From NCBI GenBank assembly GCA_030710605.1, contig CP092876.1, positions 58,395,252 through 58,459,251 on the forward strand: a DNA stretch of 64,000 nucleotides. Direction: 5' to 3'. Below, piece after piece: positions 41,640 to 52,844 of this stretch. This DNA comes from Cordylochernes scorpioides (lineage: Eukaryota; Arthropoda; Arachnida; Pseudoscorpiones; Chernetidae). A program made the translations under genes and the position numbers. The notes beneath the pieces are model-generated. The model did no database searches and was not told the origin of the DNA. It worked only from the letters and a program-made list of their open reading frames with translations. Within the stretch, counting starts at the first letter, position 1. Each line of letters begins with the position of its first letter.

Positions 41640-42050
41640 GAAATAAAATAATATTTTTATATAACATATATATATATACATGTTGTAAATATATATATTT
41701 TTGCCATTTTATTTTCTATGTGAATTGTATTTTTATTAATAATGCGTTTTTATTTTTTCATAGATGAACTCTGTGACGCCGCCGTTGAGAAGTCCAGATG
41801 GCGCTGTGTAGATAAAAAGATTAATTGTTGTTTTTGCTAGAGAGAGAGAGAGAGAGTTAGGCTTGTTTCTTTTTAAATATATTATCATGTAAATTGGCCA
41901 TGTTTTTTGTTAGGTTAGGTAATCTACATTTAAGATTCCTCAATTTTCTATTACTGTTAATTTGTAAAACTTGGACTATAGGTTACTGCTAATAAACCAG
42001 TCAATAGTCTTCACCAGCTCATATTTATTCTTTTTAACGGGACTTTACAG
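41640..42050 (+). repeat. LTR-like repeat A, copy 1
   Basis: It runs from TTGCCATTTTATTTTCTATG to AATAAACCAGTCAATAGTC + TTCACCAGCTCAT, including GATGGCGCTGTGTAGATAA and an AG microsatellite. Copies: 45585-45782 (partial) and 51524-52830 (split by mariner). The AATAAA near the right end suggests an LTR, but TG/CA ends and target duplications are not clear. Confidence 0.5.
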
Positions 42051-42189
42051 AGACTTTTATTTTATACCAGAGAGACAAAATGTATAAGCATATCTATCAT
42101 GAACAGACGATTTAAGACCACCTTTTATGGTGTCAATCAAAATTTCCCTTCGTATTAACAATGGGCAAGTTTCTTGGTCATCTTGGACG

Positions 42190-45100
42190 AAAACAATCGT
42201 TTCTAGGCATCCCACTGCTGGTTGAAGCTTTGATCCTGTGCTATTCGAACTTGGGGCATGTCACGTTATGGCTGAAGCCTTGATTGGGCCCAGTGTGGCC
42301 GAAGCATGATCCGGGGCCTTATGATGAAGCTGAGAATGATCTTCGACCTCAATGACTTCGTGAACGAAGACTGAAGTGGAACCTGTTCTTGTCGAAACGA
42401 TAGCAGGAACTGTGGAATGGCTGACGTGTTGACCAGAAACTATACTGAGTGTTCACATCCCCATCTGGGCCTTGAGAGAAGAATCGTCATCTGAGATCTG
42501 TGATGCGAGTTCTGAGCCCTGTGCGGCCGAAGAGGGAACTGATCCCCTTTGATGGATGAGGTGTCATCCAGACCTTGCGTAGGTCGAAGCATGCAAGGTC
42601 TGGACTCTTTGATCGTCGAAGTGTTATCGGAACCTTCTAATGGCCGAAGCATATTGATCAAGGCATGATATGGGCCCAGTGATGATCGAAGAAGGCTCCG
42701 AGCCCCGTGAATTGCCGAAGCTTGAAATGGGACCAGTGAACTCCGTAAATGAGAACTAGAACCTGTTCTGGTTGAAACGTTAACAGAATCCTTTGATGGG
42801 TTAAGTGCTTGCAGTAGACCATACTAACCGAATTATGCTCTAGGCCTTTTAGGTCGAAGCGTGATTTTACCCTGTAATATTCGAAGTGTGATCTTGATCA
42901 TGAGCGTTTAGAAAAGTCATCTGTATATTCTGAGGCTCGAAGAGTAATCTGAGCTCTGTGGTGAAAGAAGTGCTAAAGGCCCTCTGTTAGTAACTCCTTG
43001 AACCGACCATGTCGAAGCTTGAACCTGTTCAGGTCGAAACAGGAACCTGTGAAGGTCAACAACTCGACATGCCGGTCGAATCGCCAACTGAACTTTTGAT
43101 AGTCGAATCTTGGCTTCTTGATGAATGAAACATGATACGAGCCCTGTTGTTGCCGAAAGGATATCTGGTCTGTGGGGTCGAAGAGTGACCTGGTCCTTTT
43201 AATGGATGGAGCATGTTCTGGGCTCTATATAAGGTTTAAGCATGATCTGAAACCTTTGATCGTCGTGATCGGGACCTTCTGATTGCCGAAACGTGACCTG
43301 TCCATGTGGTTTCAAAGTCTGAAATGTGCTCTATGACGATGAAACCGTAGATTTGAAGCGATGATGGTCGAAGACTGGAATAGAAACTGTTTTGATCGAA
43401 TCGTGTTCTATACATTTGACGATCGAATCTCTGGACTATGTAATGGTCGGAGCGTGACCTGGATTCTTGATGACCAAACCTTCATCTGGACTTTCAAATG
43501 ATAGAATATGATCCGGGCCTTTTGTTGTTCAGAGTGTTATCTGAGCCCCGCTAGCCGAATAGATAACAGGACCTTTTATATGGTCGAAGAATGAACTGGT
43601 CACTTTGCTGGATGAAGCGTATTCCAGGTCCTGTGCAGGTCGAATCATGATCTGGAATATTTGATTCTCGAAGAGTAATTAGAATCCTTTTACTATTCCC
43701 TGAAAGTTGAGGACCATCTGTTGTCCAGATTGTGAAGTGGACCCTCTGATGTTCGAAACATGTTCTGAGCCCTGGAATGATCGAATCTTAAATTGGTCCT
43801 TGAGATTGTGAAACCGCGAATGAAAGCTGATCTTGGTCGAAGCCTAAACTGGAGCCAGTTCTTGTCGAGACCGTAAAAAGAATCGAGAAGTTGAAAGGAA
43901 ACTACATCTTCGAATCGCCATCAGGTCCGTTGATGGGAAAATCGTCTACCAGGCCCTGTATGAGGCCGAAGAATGATCTGATCTCTCTGATGAATGAAGC
44001 GTGGTCCAGACCCTGTGTAGGTCGAAGGATGCAAGATCTGGACCCTTTGATCATCGAAGCGTGATCGGAATAATCTAATGGCCGAACGTAATCTGGCTCA
44101 GTGATGCTCGAAGCATGTTGTGGGCTCTGTGATTGTCGAAGCGTGGAATGGGCTCTTTCTTGGTCGAAACATAAATGGGCCATGTGATATTGACTCGGTG
44201 AACGAGATTCAATCAGCCCTTGTCTAAGCGCAAGCTGTATCCTGTGATGGTCAAACAGGAAACTATACTGGTCGAATTATCAACTAAACCTTTGAGAGTC
44301 GTTTCGTAATCTGATCCCTGTGAATTTCGAAGCGAGTCCCGGGTCCTGTGCGGCCGTAGAGCGAACTGATTCTCTTTGTCGTATAAAGCGTGATCCAGAC
44401 CTTGTGTAGGTCGAAGCATGCAAGATCCGGACCCCTTGATATCTATCTTCAAAGTGTGATCGGAACTCTCTAATGGCCGAAGCCTGATCTGGCCCATGAT
44501 GGTCAGGCATGTTCTGGCCCTATGAAGGACGAAGCGTGAAACGGGACCTGTGATGGAGACTCAGTGAACGAAAACCGATCCTGCTCGAAGCCTGAAGCTG
44601 GAAGCTATAATGTCGGATCGCCAACTGAACCTTCGATAATCGAATCGTCATCTAGGTGCTGTGATGATCTCTGTGATTGTTTAAGCACGATCTTTGAACG
44701 TCGATGCGTAATGCGTGATGGTCGAATAACGATTTGGTCTTTTGATGAAAGGAACTTGAAAAGGGGCTCTGTGATAACGGAACAATGGATTTGACACGAT
44801 CCTGGTCGAAACCTGAAGGGGAAACCTGGTATGGTTGAATCGTTTTCTGGCATTTGATGGCCGAATCTGGACCTTGAAATGATTGAAGTGTGACTTGAAT
44901 TCTTGATGACCGAACCTTTATCTGGACTATCAGATGATTGAACGTCATCTGATCCCCGCTATGGTCGCTAACAGACCTTAGGCGTTCCAAGAGTGAATTG
45001 ATCACTTTTCTCGATGAAGCGTGTTCCAAGCCCTGTGCAAGTCGAAGCTTGATATGGAACCTTTTTAAAATTATATTGACAAACATTTTCAGTTTTTTTT

Positions 45101-45584
45101 TAATCAGTTTTTAGCGGTAATAATGTTGTCTTCGTTTGTTAGTGAACCAATCTCTCACGCCTTCTCATTAGACGAATGTGGCCATGTTCGTATATAAGAG
45201 GGGACTAAGGGAATTCGAGGGAGGCCCAGAGCGAAGAGAATTGGTGTGGAGACGCTTAAAGTGTTTTTCTACGTGGTTTTTCCGTGTCTGGGGATCTCTT
45301 CGCATCCCGGTGGGACGAGAGTCCGATCCCTACCAACGCTACAATAAAGATAAGTACTGTTTTGTTTTATTTTACCAATCGTGCGTTTTACTTACTTCCT
45401 TCTTGTTGTTGGTGTTGTACTCTTGAGTGTACGCTGTGTATTAAGTTACATTTACTTTAGGCCCTAGTATATTCCATATTTGTGTGGTAACCCGTAATAA
45501 TAACTTTTGTCACCTTTAATCATGAGGTGTGATCAGGATCATTGTACTTTTCGAAACATGTTGAGGTCCATTTGTTGGTCCATA
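42190..45584. repeat. 3.4-kb degenerate array with TCGAAGC motif
   Basis: Short degenerate units built around TGGTCGAAGCGTGATCTGG and CCTTTGAT recur roughly every 30-50 bp. Longer blocks are duplicated: GGTCGAAGCATGCAAG + TCTGGAC...CTAATGGCCGAA occurs at 42520, 43960 and 44345. Frames on the - strand give repeats such as LRPTQGLDHAS in three places, so it might be a decayed repeat-coding sequence. The array is more GC-rich than its flanks and is bounded by repeat A on both sides. Confidence 0.75.
45065..45512 (+). mobile_element. Solo LTR, family C, copy 3
   Basis: Inserted in the degenerate array, which continues on the other side. The 5-bp direct repeat CCTTT (45060-45064 and 45513-45517) flanks it. 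It contains TATATAAGAGG, an ACAATAAAG signal, and ends TTTTGTCA. The first base pair of the LTR has decayed (TT instead of TG). Confidence 0.8.
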
Positions 45585-45782
45585 TGAGAGAGGCTTGTTT
45601 CTTTTATTGGCCATATTTTTTGTTAAGTTAGGTAATCTACATTTAAGATTCCTCAACTTTCTATTACTGTTAATTTGTAAAAACTTTGATTATAGGTTAC
45701 CGCTAATAAACCGGTCAATAGTCTTCACCAGCTTATATTTCTTTTTTTTTTCTAAAAGATTATTAATATAATAATAGTCGAC
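45585..45782 (+). repeat. LTR-like repeat A, copy 2 (partial)
   Basis: Matches the right half of repeat A (GTTAGGTAATCTACATTTAAG to CTAAAAGATTATTAATATAA). It lies between the degenerate array and the gag-like start of the Ty3/gypsy element. Confidence 0.55.
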
Positions 45783-46581
45783 AGGATATCCGAAAATTGT
45801 GTGAACAAAATGGCAAAAGCGAAAAAAGAAAAGGAAGAAATTGAAAATGTAAATCATTTGATGATGCCTAATTTTGTAAAGTATCATCCAACCTTGAATA
45901 TCAAAACGTGGCTGAGTAATTTTGAGCTGAAATGTGACTCCTACAATTTAGATGCCCAGTGACGAATATTACATATATCTGATTACCTGCAGGGTGAAGC
46001 TTTGATATATCACTATGAGGTTTTGAGCAACATAGGAAATTGGCATGAAGCAAAAGAGAAACTAATTAATAGGTTCCTTCAATATGAACAATATTTTCAG
46101 ACTTTAAAAAATGCACTAATGACAAAAACCATTTTACAGCTATATGATCCACAAAAACCCGTGCATATATTTACAGATTCGTCTATGTTAAGCGTAGGAG
46201 CAATACGCCATTAGTGGAAGCTATTAAAGTATATCAAAGCGAACAAGAAACCATCACAGACTATTATCATGAGAATGATTAATTTAGTCGAATTACCATC
46301 TAAATAAATAGTTGAACTACTTAATGAAAGAACCTTGCAAAAATATAAGCCCTATCTTGCCACCATTAATACTGACCAGCCCTTAATTTGGCTAACCATG
46401 GACACTAAAATTGAAAATAGTTTAATTAGATCTGAACGCCGGTAGCAAAAGGCCATCTCCCAACTTCGAATCCAGTTTTTGACCCATCACCCAGACCTGC
46501 CCGATATTATAGTAACTCACGACAAGTGCAGAGACCACCGTTTCCTTGTCGAATTTGTGAACATCTGGGATTAGAGCTTCA

Positions 46582-46908
46582 ATGGCATTACCACTCAGAA
46601 AGCCCATACCGCAACCCAACAGCTTCCAGATCTTCCCTCCAGCCACTCCCCATGACTACCAGGCAGCAGCTTCTAGTAACTTCGCTCCACCCACCCCCCA
46701 TGTCTACCAATCGACAGTTGTCAGTGCCTCTTCTCCCGATTCTCCCAAGCATATAATTCTTACTTATGTAATAGTTAATAATATACAGTACCCTGCAATA
46801 TTAGACACTGCTTCCAATGTATCTATAATACCAGACCATATGTTTAGTTTTCTAAGGGATTACAAGATAATAGATGGCTGTACACACAACAATATATTTC
46901 ACAAGTAA
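46582..46908 (+). pseudogene. Gypsy aspartic protease fragment
   Basis: Contains ILDTASNVSIIP, a damaged form of the retroviral-type aspartic protease active site (Asp-Thr-Ala; canonical DTGA/DSGA). The C-terminal half is lost to frameshift. Confidence 0.6.
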
Positions 46909-47502
46909 AAGGTGTAACCATTCCTTCGCAAAAAATCAATGTATGTATTAAATTAGGTAAAATCAGTGTTCTAAATGATTTTTATGTACGTGACTCTGAT
47001 ATTAATTATTTAATTTTAGGGCTAACCGTACTTATAAACTGTCACTTACAGATAGATTTTAAAACAGGTATAGTTTATCAGGATAATAATTTTTTGTTTT
47101 CTTTTAGTACAAAAAATATCAATTCTAAATATGTACATTTTGTTTGCCTCTGCCATATTATGTAAAACACTCCATATTGTCCCAAATGAACCCATTCACA
47201 CATTTTAATATAAACGATATTCCGAGTCAGTTTACATTGCGAACTAGTACAAATTATTTAGATTTTGATAAATTAACTATGCCTGCAAAATTTGGTGAGT
47301 CTCAGAAACAAAAACTTATCGATGTCTTAGGGAAATACAAAAATATTTTTGCCCAATATGATTTAGACGTATGACTAATAAATACTACACCCATCACTTT
47401 TAGATTAACAACTGATACGTCAATCGTACAGAAACCTTACAGAACATCTTATGCAAATAATACGGATATTAATAGACAAATTCAATAATTATTAAAATAC
47501 TA

Positions 47503-48212
47503 GCGGATGTACCCGGCTTCGCCCAGGTTTTACCCGAGTAAAGGTTTGTCTAATGAACATTTGTTAGAACAATTCTCTATAAACTTATTTAAAAAAAATA
47601 ATAGATATATATTTGATAATTTGAAACTCGTAAATTTGAATCTTTCGATAAAGTGAACATTTTTTTCCCGGTCCCTTGAAAAATACTCGATAAGTTGAAT
47701 AAAATCAATATTAATTGGTTCCCTCGGTAATTGGAAGTTAAAGGAATAGTATCTTGCCTTGAAATTGTATCATTATTCTTGTCTTAAATAAATTGCCGTG
47801 TCATCCTGAATTTTGTCTTTCCTAATTTTTTACATTACAAAATCATCATTTTATCTATTCTCCCAATATATATGTTGTAGATAAATGATAAAACTAACTT
47901 TGACTTGTGCGCAATTAATAGGTAGAAATCTTACTTTTGATAAATAATCTTTAAGATAATAAGCTTAGTGATAATAAAACTTATAGATAAAAAACTTATC
48001 ATCGTCGCAATGGGGGCGCTGCTTGCGAGTTAAATCTACAAATTTGCAAATAACTCTAAGGATATTCAAGATATTCAAGAAATTATTTTTTAAAAACCTT
48101 CCCGGGGATATACCTAATAATATTCCAAAATTTCACGGCGATTGGATGCATGGTTTTTGAATCTATAGAGTACAGACAGACAGACATTCAATTATATATA
48201 TATATATAGATA
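47503..48212 (+). mobile_element. GC-head element inside gypsy RT, copy 4
   Basis: Head CTAGCGGATGTACCCGGCTTC and tail GACAGACAGACATTC + (AT)n + AGAT. It splits the gypsy reverse transcriptase between a YRTSYAN-like stretch and IIRPSC. It shares its interior (AAATTGCCGTGTCATCC) with the inverse copy at 55487-56518. Confidence 0.75.
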
Positions 48213-48969
48213 ATATTATAAGACCATCTTGCAGCACCCACATTATTAGTACAAAAGAAATCTGATATCATAGGATGTCCTACTAGACTTTGTATAGATT
48301 TTCGAAAGCTCAATTTAATTACTCAACCTGAAAATACTCTAATACCACTAATAGAAGAAATTTTAGATAGATTAGGAAATGCTAAAATGTTCACCTCTCT
48401 ATATAAAACATGCCTATTGGCATATTCCCATAGCGGAAACGCACAAAGACAAAACAGCGTTTGTTTGCCAACAAGGGTGATATGAATGGAATAGGATGTC
48501 ATATGGATTTTAAAATGTACCAAGTATTTTTAATAGGGTTATAAAATATATATTTTTTAAATTTGATATCTAATATGCTTTAAATTATTCTGACGACATT
48601 CTAGTATTTTCTAAGGACTTCCAGGAACATTTACAACACTTGGATCATATTTTAAATACGCTAAAAGAGAAAATATCAAATTAAATTTTAATAAATGCCA
48701 GTTTTTTCAAAGGGAAATACATTTTTTAGAATATACAATTAAAAATGGCACATATAAGCCAAGTGATGCAAATATTGAGGCCATTAAAAAATTGCAAAGG
48801 CCGTTTAATATGAAAACATTAGTCTTTTTTAGGGTCTATAAATTTCTATCATAAATTTATACCTGACTATGCACAAATCAGAGCACCACTTAACACCCTA
48901 TTACAGAAAAATTCACCATGGCAATGAAATCAAGAACAGGAACAATCTTTTCAGACTTTAAAAAATGCA

Positions 48970-49395
48970 TTGATGACAAATCCCATTTTACAGGTATATG
49001 ATCCACAAAAACCCGTGCATGCATTTACAGATTCATCTATGTTAGGCGTAGGAGCAATACTTAAGCAACCAGATAAACAAGGAGTTTTACACCCAGTAAC
49101 CTATTTCTCTAGGAAGTTACACAAATATGAACAAAATTATGCAGCAACAGAATTAGAGACATTAGCTATAATCGCAGCAATCCAAAGATTTCACCCATAT
49201 ACTCATAATATACACTTCACTTTACATACAGATCATATGCCGTTAAAATGGCTTAAAACCTTTAAAAGCCCTTCAGGTAGAATATTTAGATGGTCATTAC
49301 TGTTAACACAATATGATTTTGACATTCAGCATATAAAAGGTTCACAAAATGTTGAAGCTGATATGTTGTCCAGAACACCAATTACTCATTTTTAA
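48970..49395 (+). pseudogene. Gypsy RNase H domain
   Basis: Open 141-codon piece with HAFTDSSMLGVGAIL (catalytic Asp of RNase H), PVTYFSRKL, ELETLAIIAA, LHTDHMPLKWL and the spacer end VEADMLSR. This is the standard Ty3/gypsy RNase H order. The element around it is broken, so it is treated as a relic. Confidence 0.85.
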
Positions 49396-49489
49396 AATTT
49401 AACTGATATTATGCAGTATCAACAACAAGAGAACTTTTCACACAATAAGAAACCAAAATGGTATATTTGTAAAAACAAAAAAGGGATTT

Positions 49490-50739
49490 AATAGAATTTA
49501 TGTGCCACTTAAACTTAGGGAAAACTTGTTAGAAAAAGTACATACACAATTTAGACATATAAGAACCACACAAATGACAAAAACTATTTTTCCACAATAT
49601 TATTGGCCACATATGACAAGATATAGTTAATTACATTAGGCTTTGTGAAACCTGTCAGAAAGATAAATCAAGAGATAATAGACCCATATATGGACCCTTA
49701 CAATCATTACCCACAGTCACAGAGAGAGAGAACCATATCATATCTTTTCTATAGATACCTTAGGGGGATTACATAAATACGGATCATCCAAACATAGCAT
49801 TCATTTAATAGTTGATCACCTATCTCGTTATTTATGGGCATTCCCTAGTAAATCCACCACAGTAGATTCATATATCACATGTTTGAAAACAATATTCCAA
49901 ACCCATACCACATAGTTAATAATTAGTGATAGAGCACCCCAGCCTTTAAAAGTAGTAGATTTAAAAATTTCCTTAAGCAGCATAACGTGAAACATTTGTT
50001 GACAAGCTCTCATAATCCACAAACAAATGCAAAAGTTGAGAGGTTAAATTCTACTATAATTAATAGGCTTAGATGTAAATATAATTCAAATATACCATGG
50101 ACCAAGCAGCTTCCAGATGTAGTAAAAGAATATAATTCAACCCCCCATACTATTACCGGATTTACCCCTATGTATCTTCTGCTAGGCATCCCTCCCTATG
50201 ACACAACAAGCGACTTAAATTTGCAAACTTACCCACCCATAGAAGAATCAAGAAAACTAGCAATACAAAGAACTCAAAAATCCCATGAATACAGTAAAAA
50301 GAATTACGATAAAACACACCCTATTCCAGATTTTAAAATAAGCGATCAGGTATTAGTTCAGACATTTTTCTACCCCAATACAGGAACACTAACTAGTAAA
50401 TATAATGGACCGTATACAATACTAAAACAGTTATCCCCAGTCACCTATAAAATCGATAGACCAAACCAACCTCAAAAGAAACAAACAGAAATCATGCATT
50501 CAAACAAATTAAAACATTTTCATCCTTCAGACAACTTTAAAATAATACATCATATGCAAAACAGTTGGTCAATCAATCAAATTAACCAAAATGAAAATTT
50601 AATAAATTTTGATTGTAGTGAGCCTTATATGGGCGACTGTGTTTCTATTTTAGATCAGGATAACCCTCATTGCAATAGTTCTAATTTATTAAAACCTGCT
50701 TCTATTGAAGAAAATAAACAATTACTTATTGTCTTTTAA
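49490..50739 (+). pseudogene. Gypsy integrase
   Basis: The N-terminal zinc-binding region (HTQFRHIR...CETCQKDK) and core (LIVDHLSRYLWAFPSK) are in broken frames. From 49987 a 250-codon open piece gives the C-terminal half: SSHNPQTNAKVERLNSTI (with the catalytic Glu), GFTPMYLLLG and the SH3-like LTSKYNGPYTILKQL. Typical integrase order; not functional. Confidence 0.85.
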
Positions 50740-50936
50740 CATATATTGTTATGCCCATTTTTATGCAAACTGTTATCCTTAAATCACATTGGCTTTTTTT
50801 TAGAAATTATTATTATTTTCACTTCAATTTTCTTAAGTTTTAAATAATCATTCTTTGTTTGCATACTTTTTTATATATATACTTGTTTATTCTTTGTTAA
50901 CAAAAATTGCTTTTTTTTTTGCTTATATTTAAACTG

Positions 50937-51002
50937 TTGCCACCTGTCATTTACAAATGTAACTAATTATAATTAGTTACATTTATAAATGACAGGTGGC
51001 AA
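50937..51002. repeat. Perfect 66-bp palindrome
   Basis: Arms TTGCCACCTGTCATTTA... and their reverse complement meet at AATTATAATT; the match is nearly perfect. It lies between the integrase and the 3' LTR of the gypsy element. Confidence 0.9.
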
Positions 51003-51263
51003 TAATAATAATTATTATTTTTTATTAATACCTTGTTTATTAGCTATTAATATTTCTTTTGATTGTTATTTATCTTAATTTAACATTGACTTTGCCCTAT
51101 CTATTGATTAAGATTCAAATTTAATATGATCAAGGACAATCACATGCCACATATTTATTCTTGCTATTTCTTAATTATTATTTTTTTTTTATCTCAATCT
51201 CTTATTTTTCACTTTCACACTTTTGTATAAAGACTTAAACTCTATATTTCAAAAGGGGGAAAT

Positions 51264-51523
51264 GTTTATAAATATATATAAATTGTATATAAATTGTATA
51301 ATTAATGCCCAAGAGATACAATTTATTTTCGTCAAAATAAGTATGTAAATAGGTTAAGCTTGTGTTAAAATGTAAATATGCAAATTCATCCATCTATAAA
51401 AACTGTACAAAAAATAAAGGTGGCAGACATCGCGGGTGCGCGGTTCACTTTGGCTGGAACTGATTCTTGGGGATTGTGGGCATAACGGTTGCGCCCTTTC
51501 ATTTGACCACGACAGCTACGACA
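51264..51523 (+). mobile_element. 3' LTR of the gypsy element
   Basis: Begins TGTTTATAAATATATA right after the polypurine tract, has an AATAAAGG signal near 51414 and ends CAGCTACGACA. No second copy is present in the window, so length (about 260 bp) rests on TG...CA ends. Confidence 0.55.
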
Positions 51524-52830
51524 TATATATTTTTTTGCCATTTTATTTTCTATGTGAAGTGTATTTTTATTATTAATTATTTTTTATTTTTTCATAGATA
51601 AACTCTGTGACACCGCCGTTAAGAAGTCCAGATGGCGCTGTGTAGATAAAAAGATCAATTGTTGTTTTTACTAGAGAGAGAGAGAGTTAGGCTTGTTTTT
51701 TTTTTTTTAATAATCATTTAAATTGGCCATGTTTTTTGTTAAGTAATCTACAACGTGTGATCAAGGAATGAGGATCAAGGAAAAAGGATCAAGGATTTCC
51801 AGGAATGAGACTGGATCACGTAAAATATTCAAAATAATAAAATAATTTTATAAGGACCTTGTAGATAAAACATTTATCAACGCGTAGAAATAAAAATTGG
51901 TCACATAGACGCACGCGCTCACGTTTTATCGAATTTATAAGCTCGAGTATATCAGAATATTTTCGAATTTCAGTATAGACTGTATTGAAAAAGAGCGAGT
52001 CTGCATAGGGTTTTTCTTTAAATTAGGGAAAACAGCTTCCGAATTATTTAAAATATTTAAGCAGGCTTTTAAAGAAGATGCCCTATCACAATCGAGGACA
52101 TTTGAATGGTTTGCACGATTAAAAGCTGGTCGAATAAGCAAGAGAAAGCAAGGATGTTCAAATCGAAGCTTAAGTGTCTTCTTATCACTTTATTTGATGT
52201 AAAGGGATTGGTACACTATGAATTCGTGCCCGAGTGTCAGACCATTAATCAACATTACTATCTTGATGTATTGCGACGTTTATGAGAGCCTGTGCGTCAG
52301 AAAAGACCCGAAAAATGGCATCAAAAAAATTGGCTCTTGCATCATGACAACGCACGGCCACATACGGCCGTCACTGTACCACTCTGGCTAAACACGGAAT
52401 TGCTTTACTACCCCAGCCACCCTATTCTCCTGACTTGCTCCTAACGACTTTTTCCTTTACCCTAAAATTAAAAGAGTTTTAAAAGGACCTCGATTTGACT
52501 CAATACCTGAAGTAAAGGAGAATTCAAAGAATATTTTGAAAAGCCTGAAAGATGAGGATTTTCAGAGGTGTTTTGATATCTGGAAAAAAAGATGGAACAA
52601 GTGTATAGATAGTGACTGTCATTATTTTGAGAAATTTTAAATAAAACTTTATTATACTTTTGTGTTTCTTTAAATATTTAGCATTCCTGGAAATTATTGA
52701 TCACACTATGTACATTTAAGATTCCTTAATTTTAAATTACTGTTAATTTGTAAAACTTTGACTATAGGTTACTGCTAATAAACCAGTCAATAGTCTTCAC
52801 CAGCTCATCTTTTTTTTTCTAAAAGATTAT
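51524..52830 (+). repeat. LTR-like repeat A, copy 3, split by mariner
   Basis: The two halves of repeat A (51524-51750 and 52707-52830) lie either side of a mariner remnant. The break is at TAATCTACA / TACATTTAAG, so the mariner inserted at a TA. Confidence 0.7.
51752..52706 (+). pseudogene. Mariner element remnant
   Basis: Ends ACGTGTGATCAAGG and TTGATCACACTA are inverted repeats. The interior encodes, in broken frames, LGKTASELFKIFKQAF (helix-turn-helix), FEWFARLKAGR, a catalytic HHDNA-like region, QPPYSPD and DFFLYPKIKRVLKGPRF. The middle of the transposase, including the first catalytic Asp region, is deleted. Confidence 0.85.
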
Positions 52831-52844
52831 TAATATAATATACA

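Larger units (their letters stand above)
45783..51523 (+). mobile_element. Decayed Ty3/gypsy LTR retrotransposon
   Basis: Gag-like sequence (from 45810, in pieces) is followed by a misplaced RNase H-like fragment (46090-46214). An aspartic protease piece comes next (ILDTASNVSIIPD near 46800), then reverse transcriptase pieces (47390-47480 and 48215-48900, interrupted by another element), RNase H (48970-49395) and integrase (49490-50739). A polypurine tract (AAAAGGGGGAA, 51253) precedes the 3' LTR. Stops and frameshifts are frequent; the 5' LTR is missing or replaced by repeat A. Confidence 0.8.
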
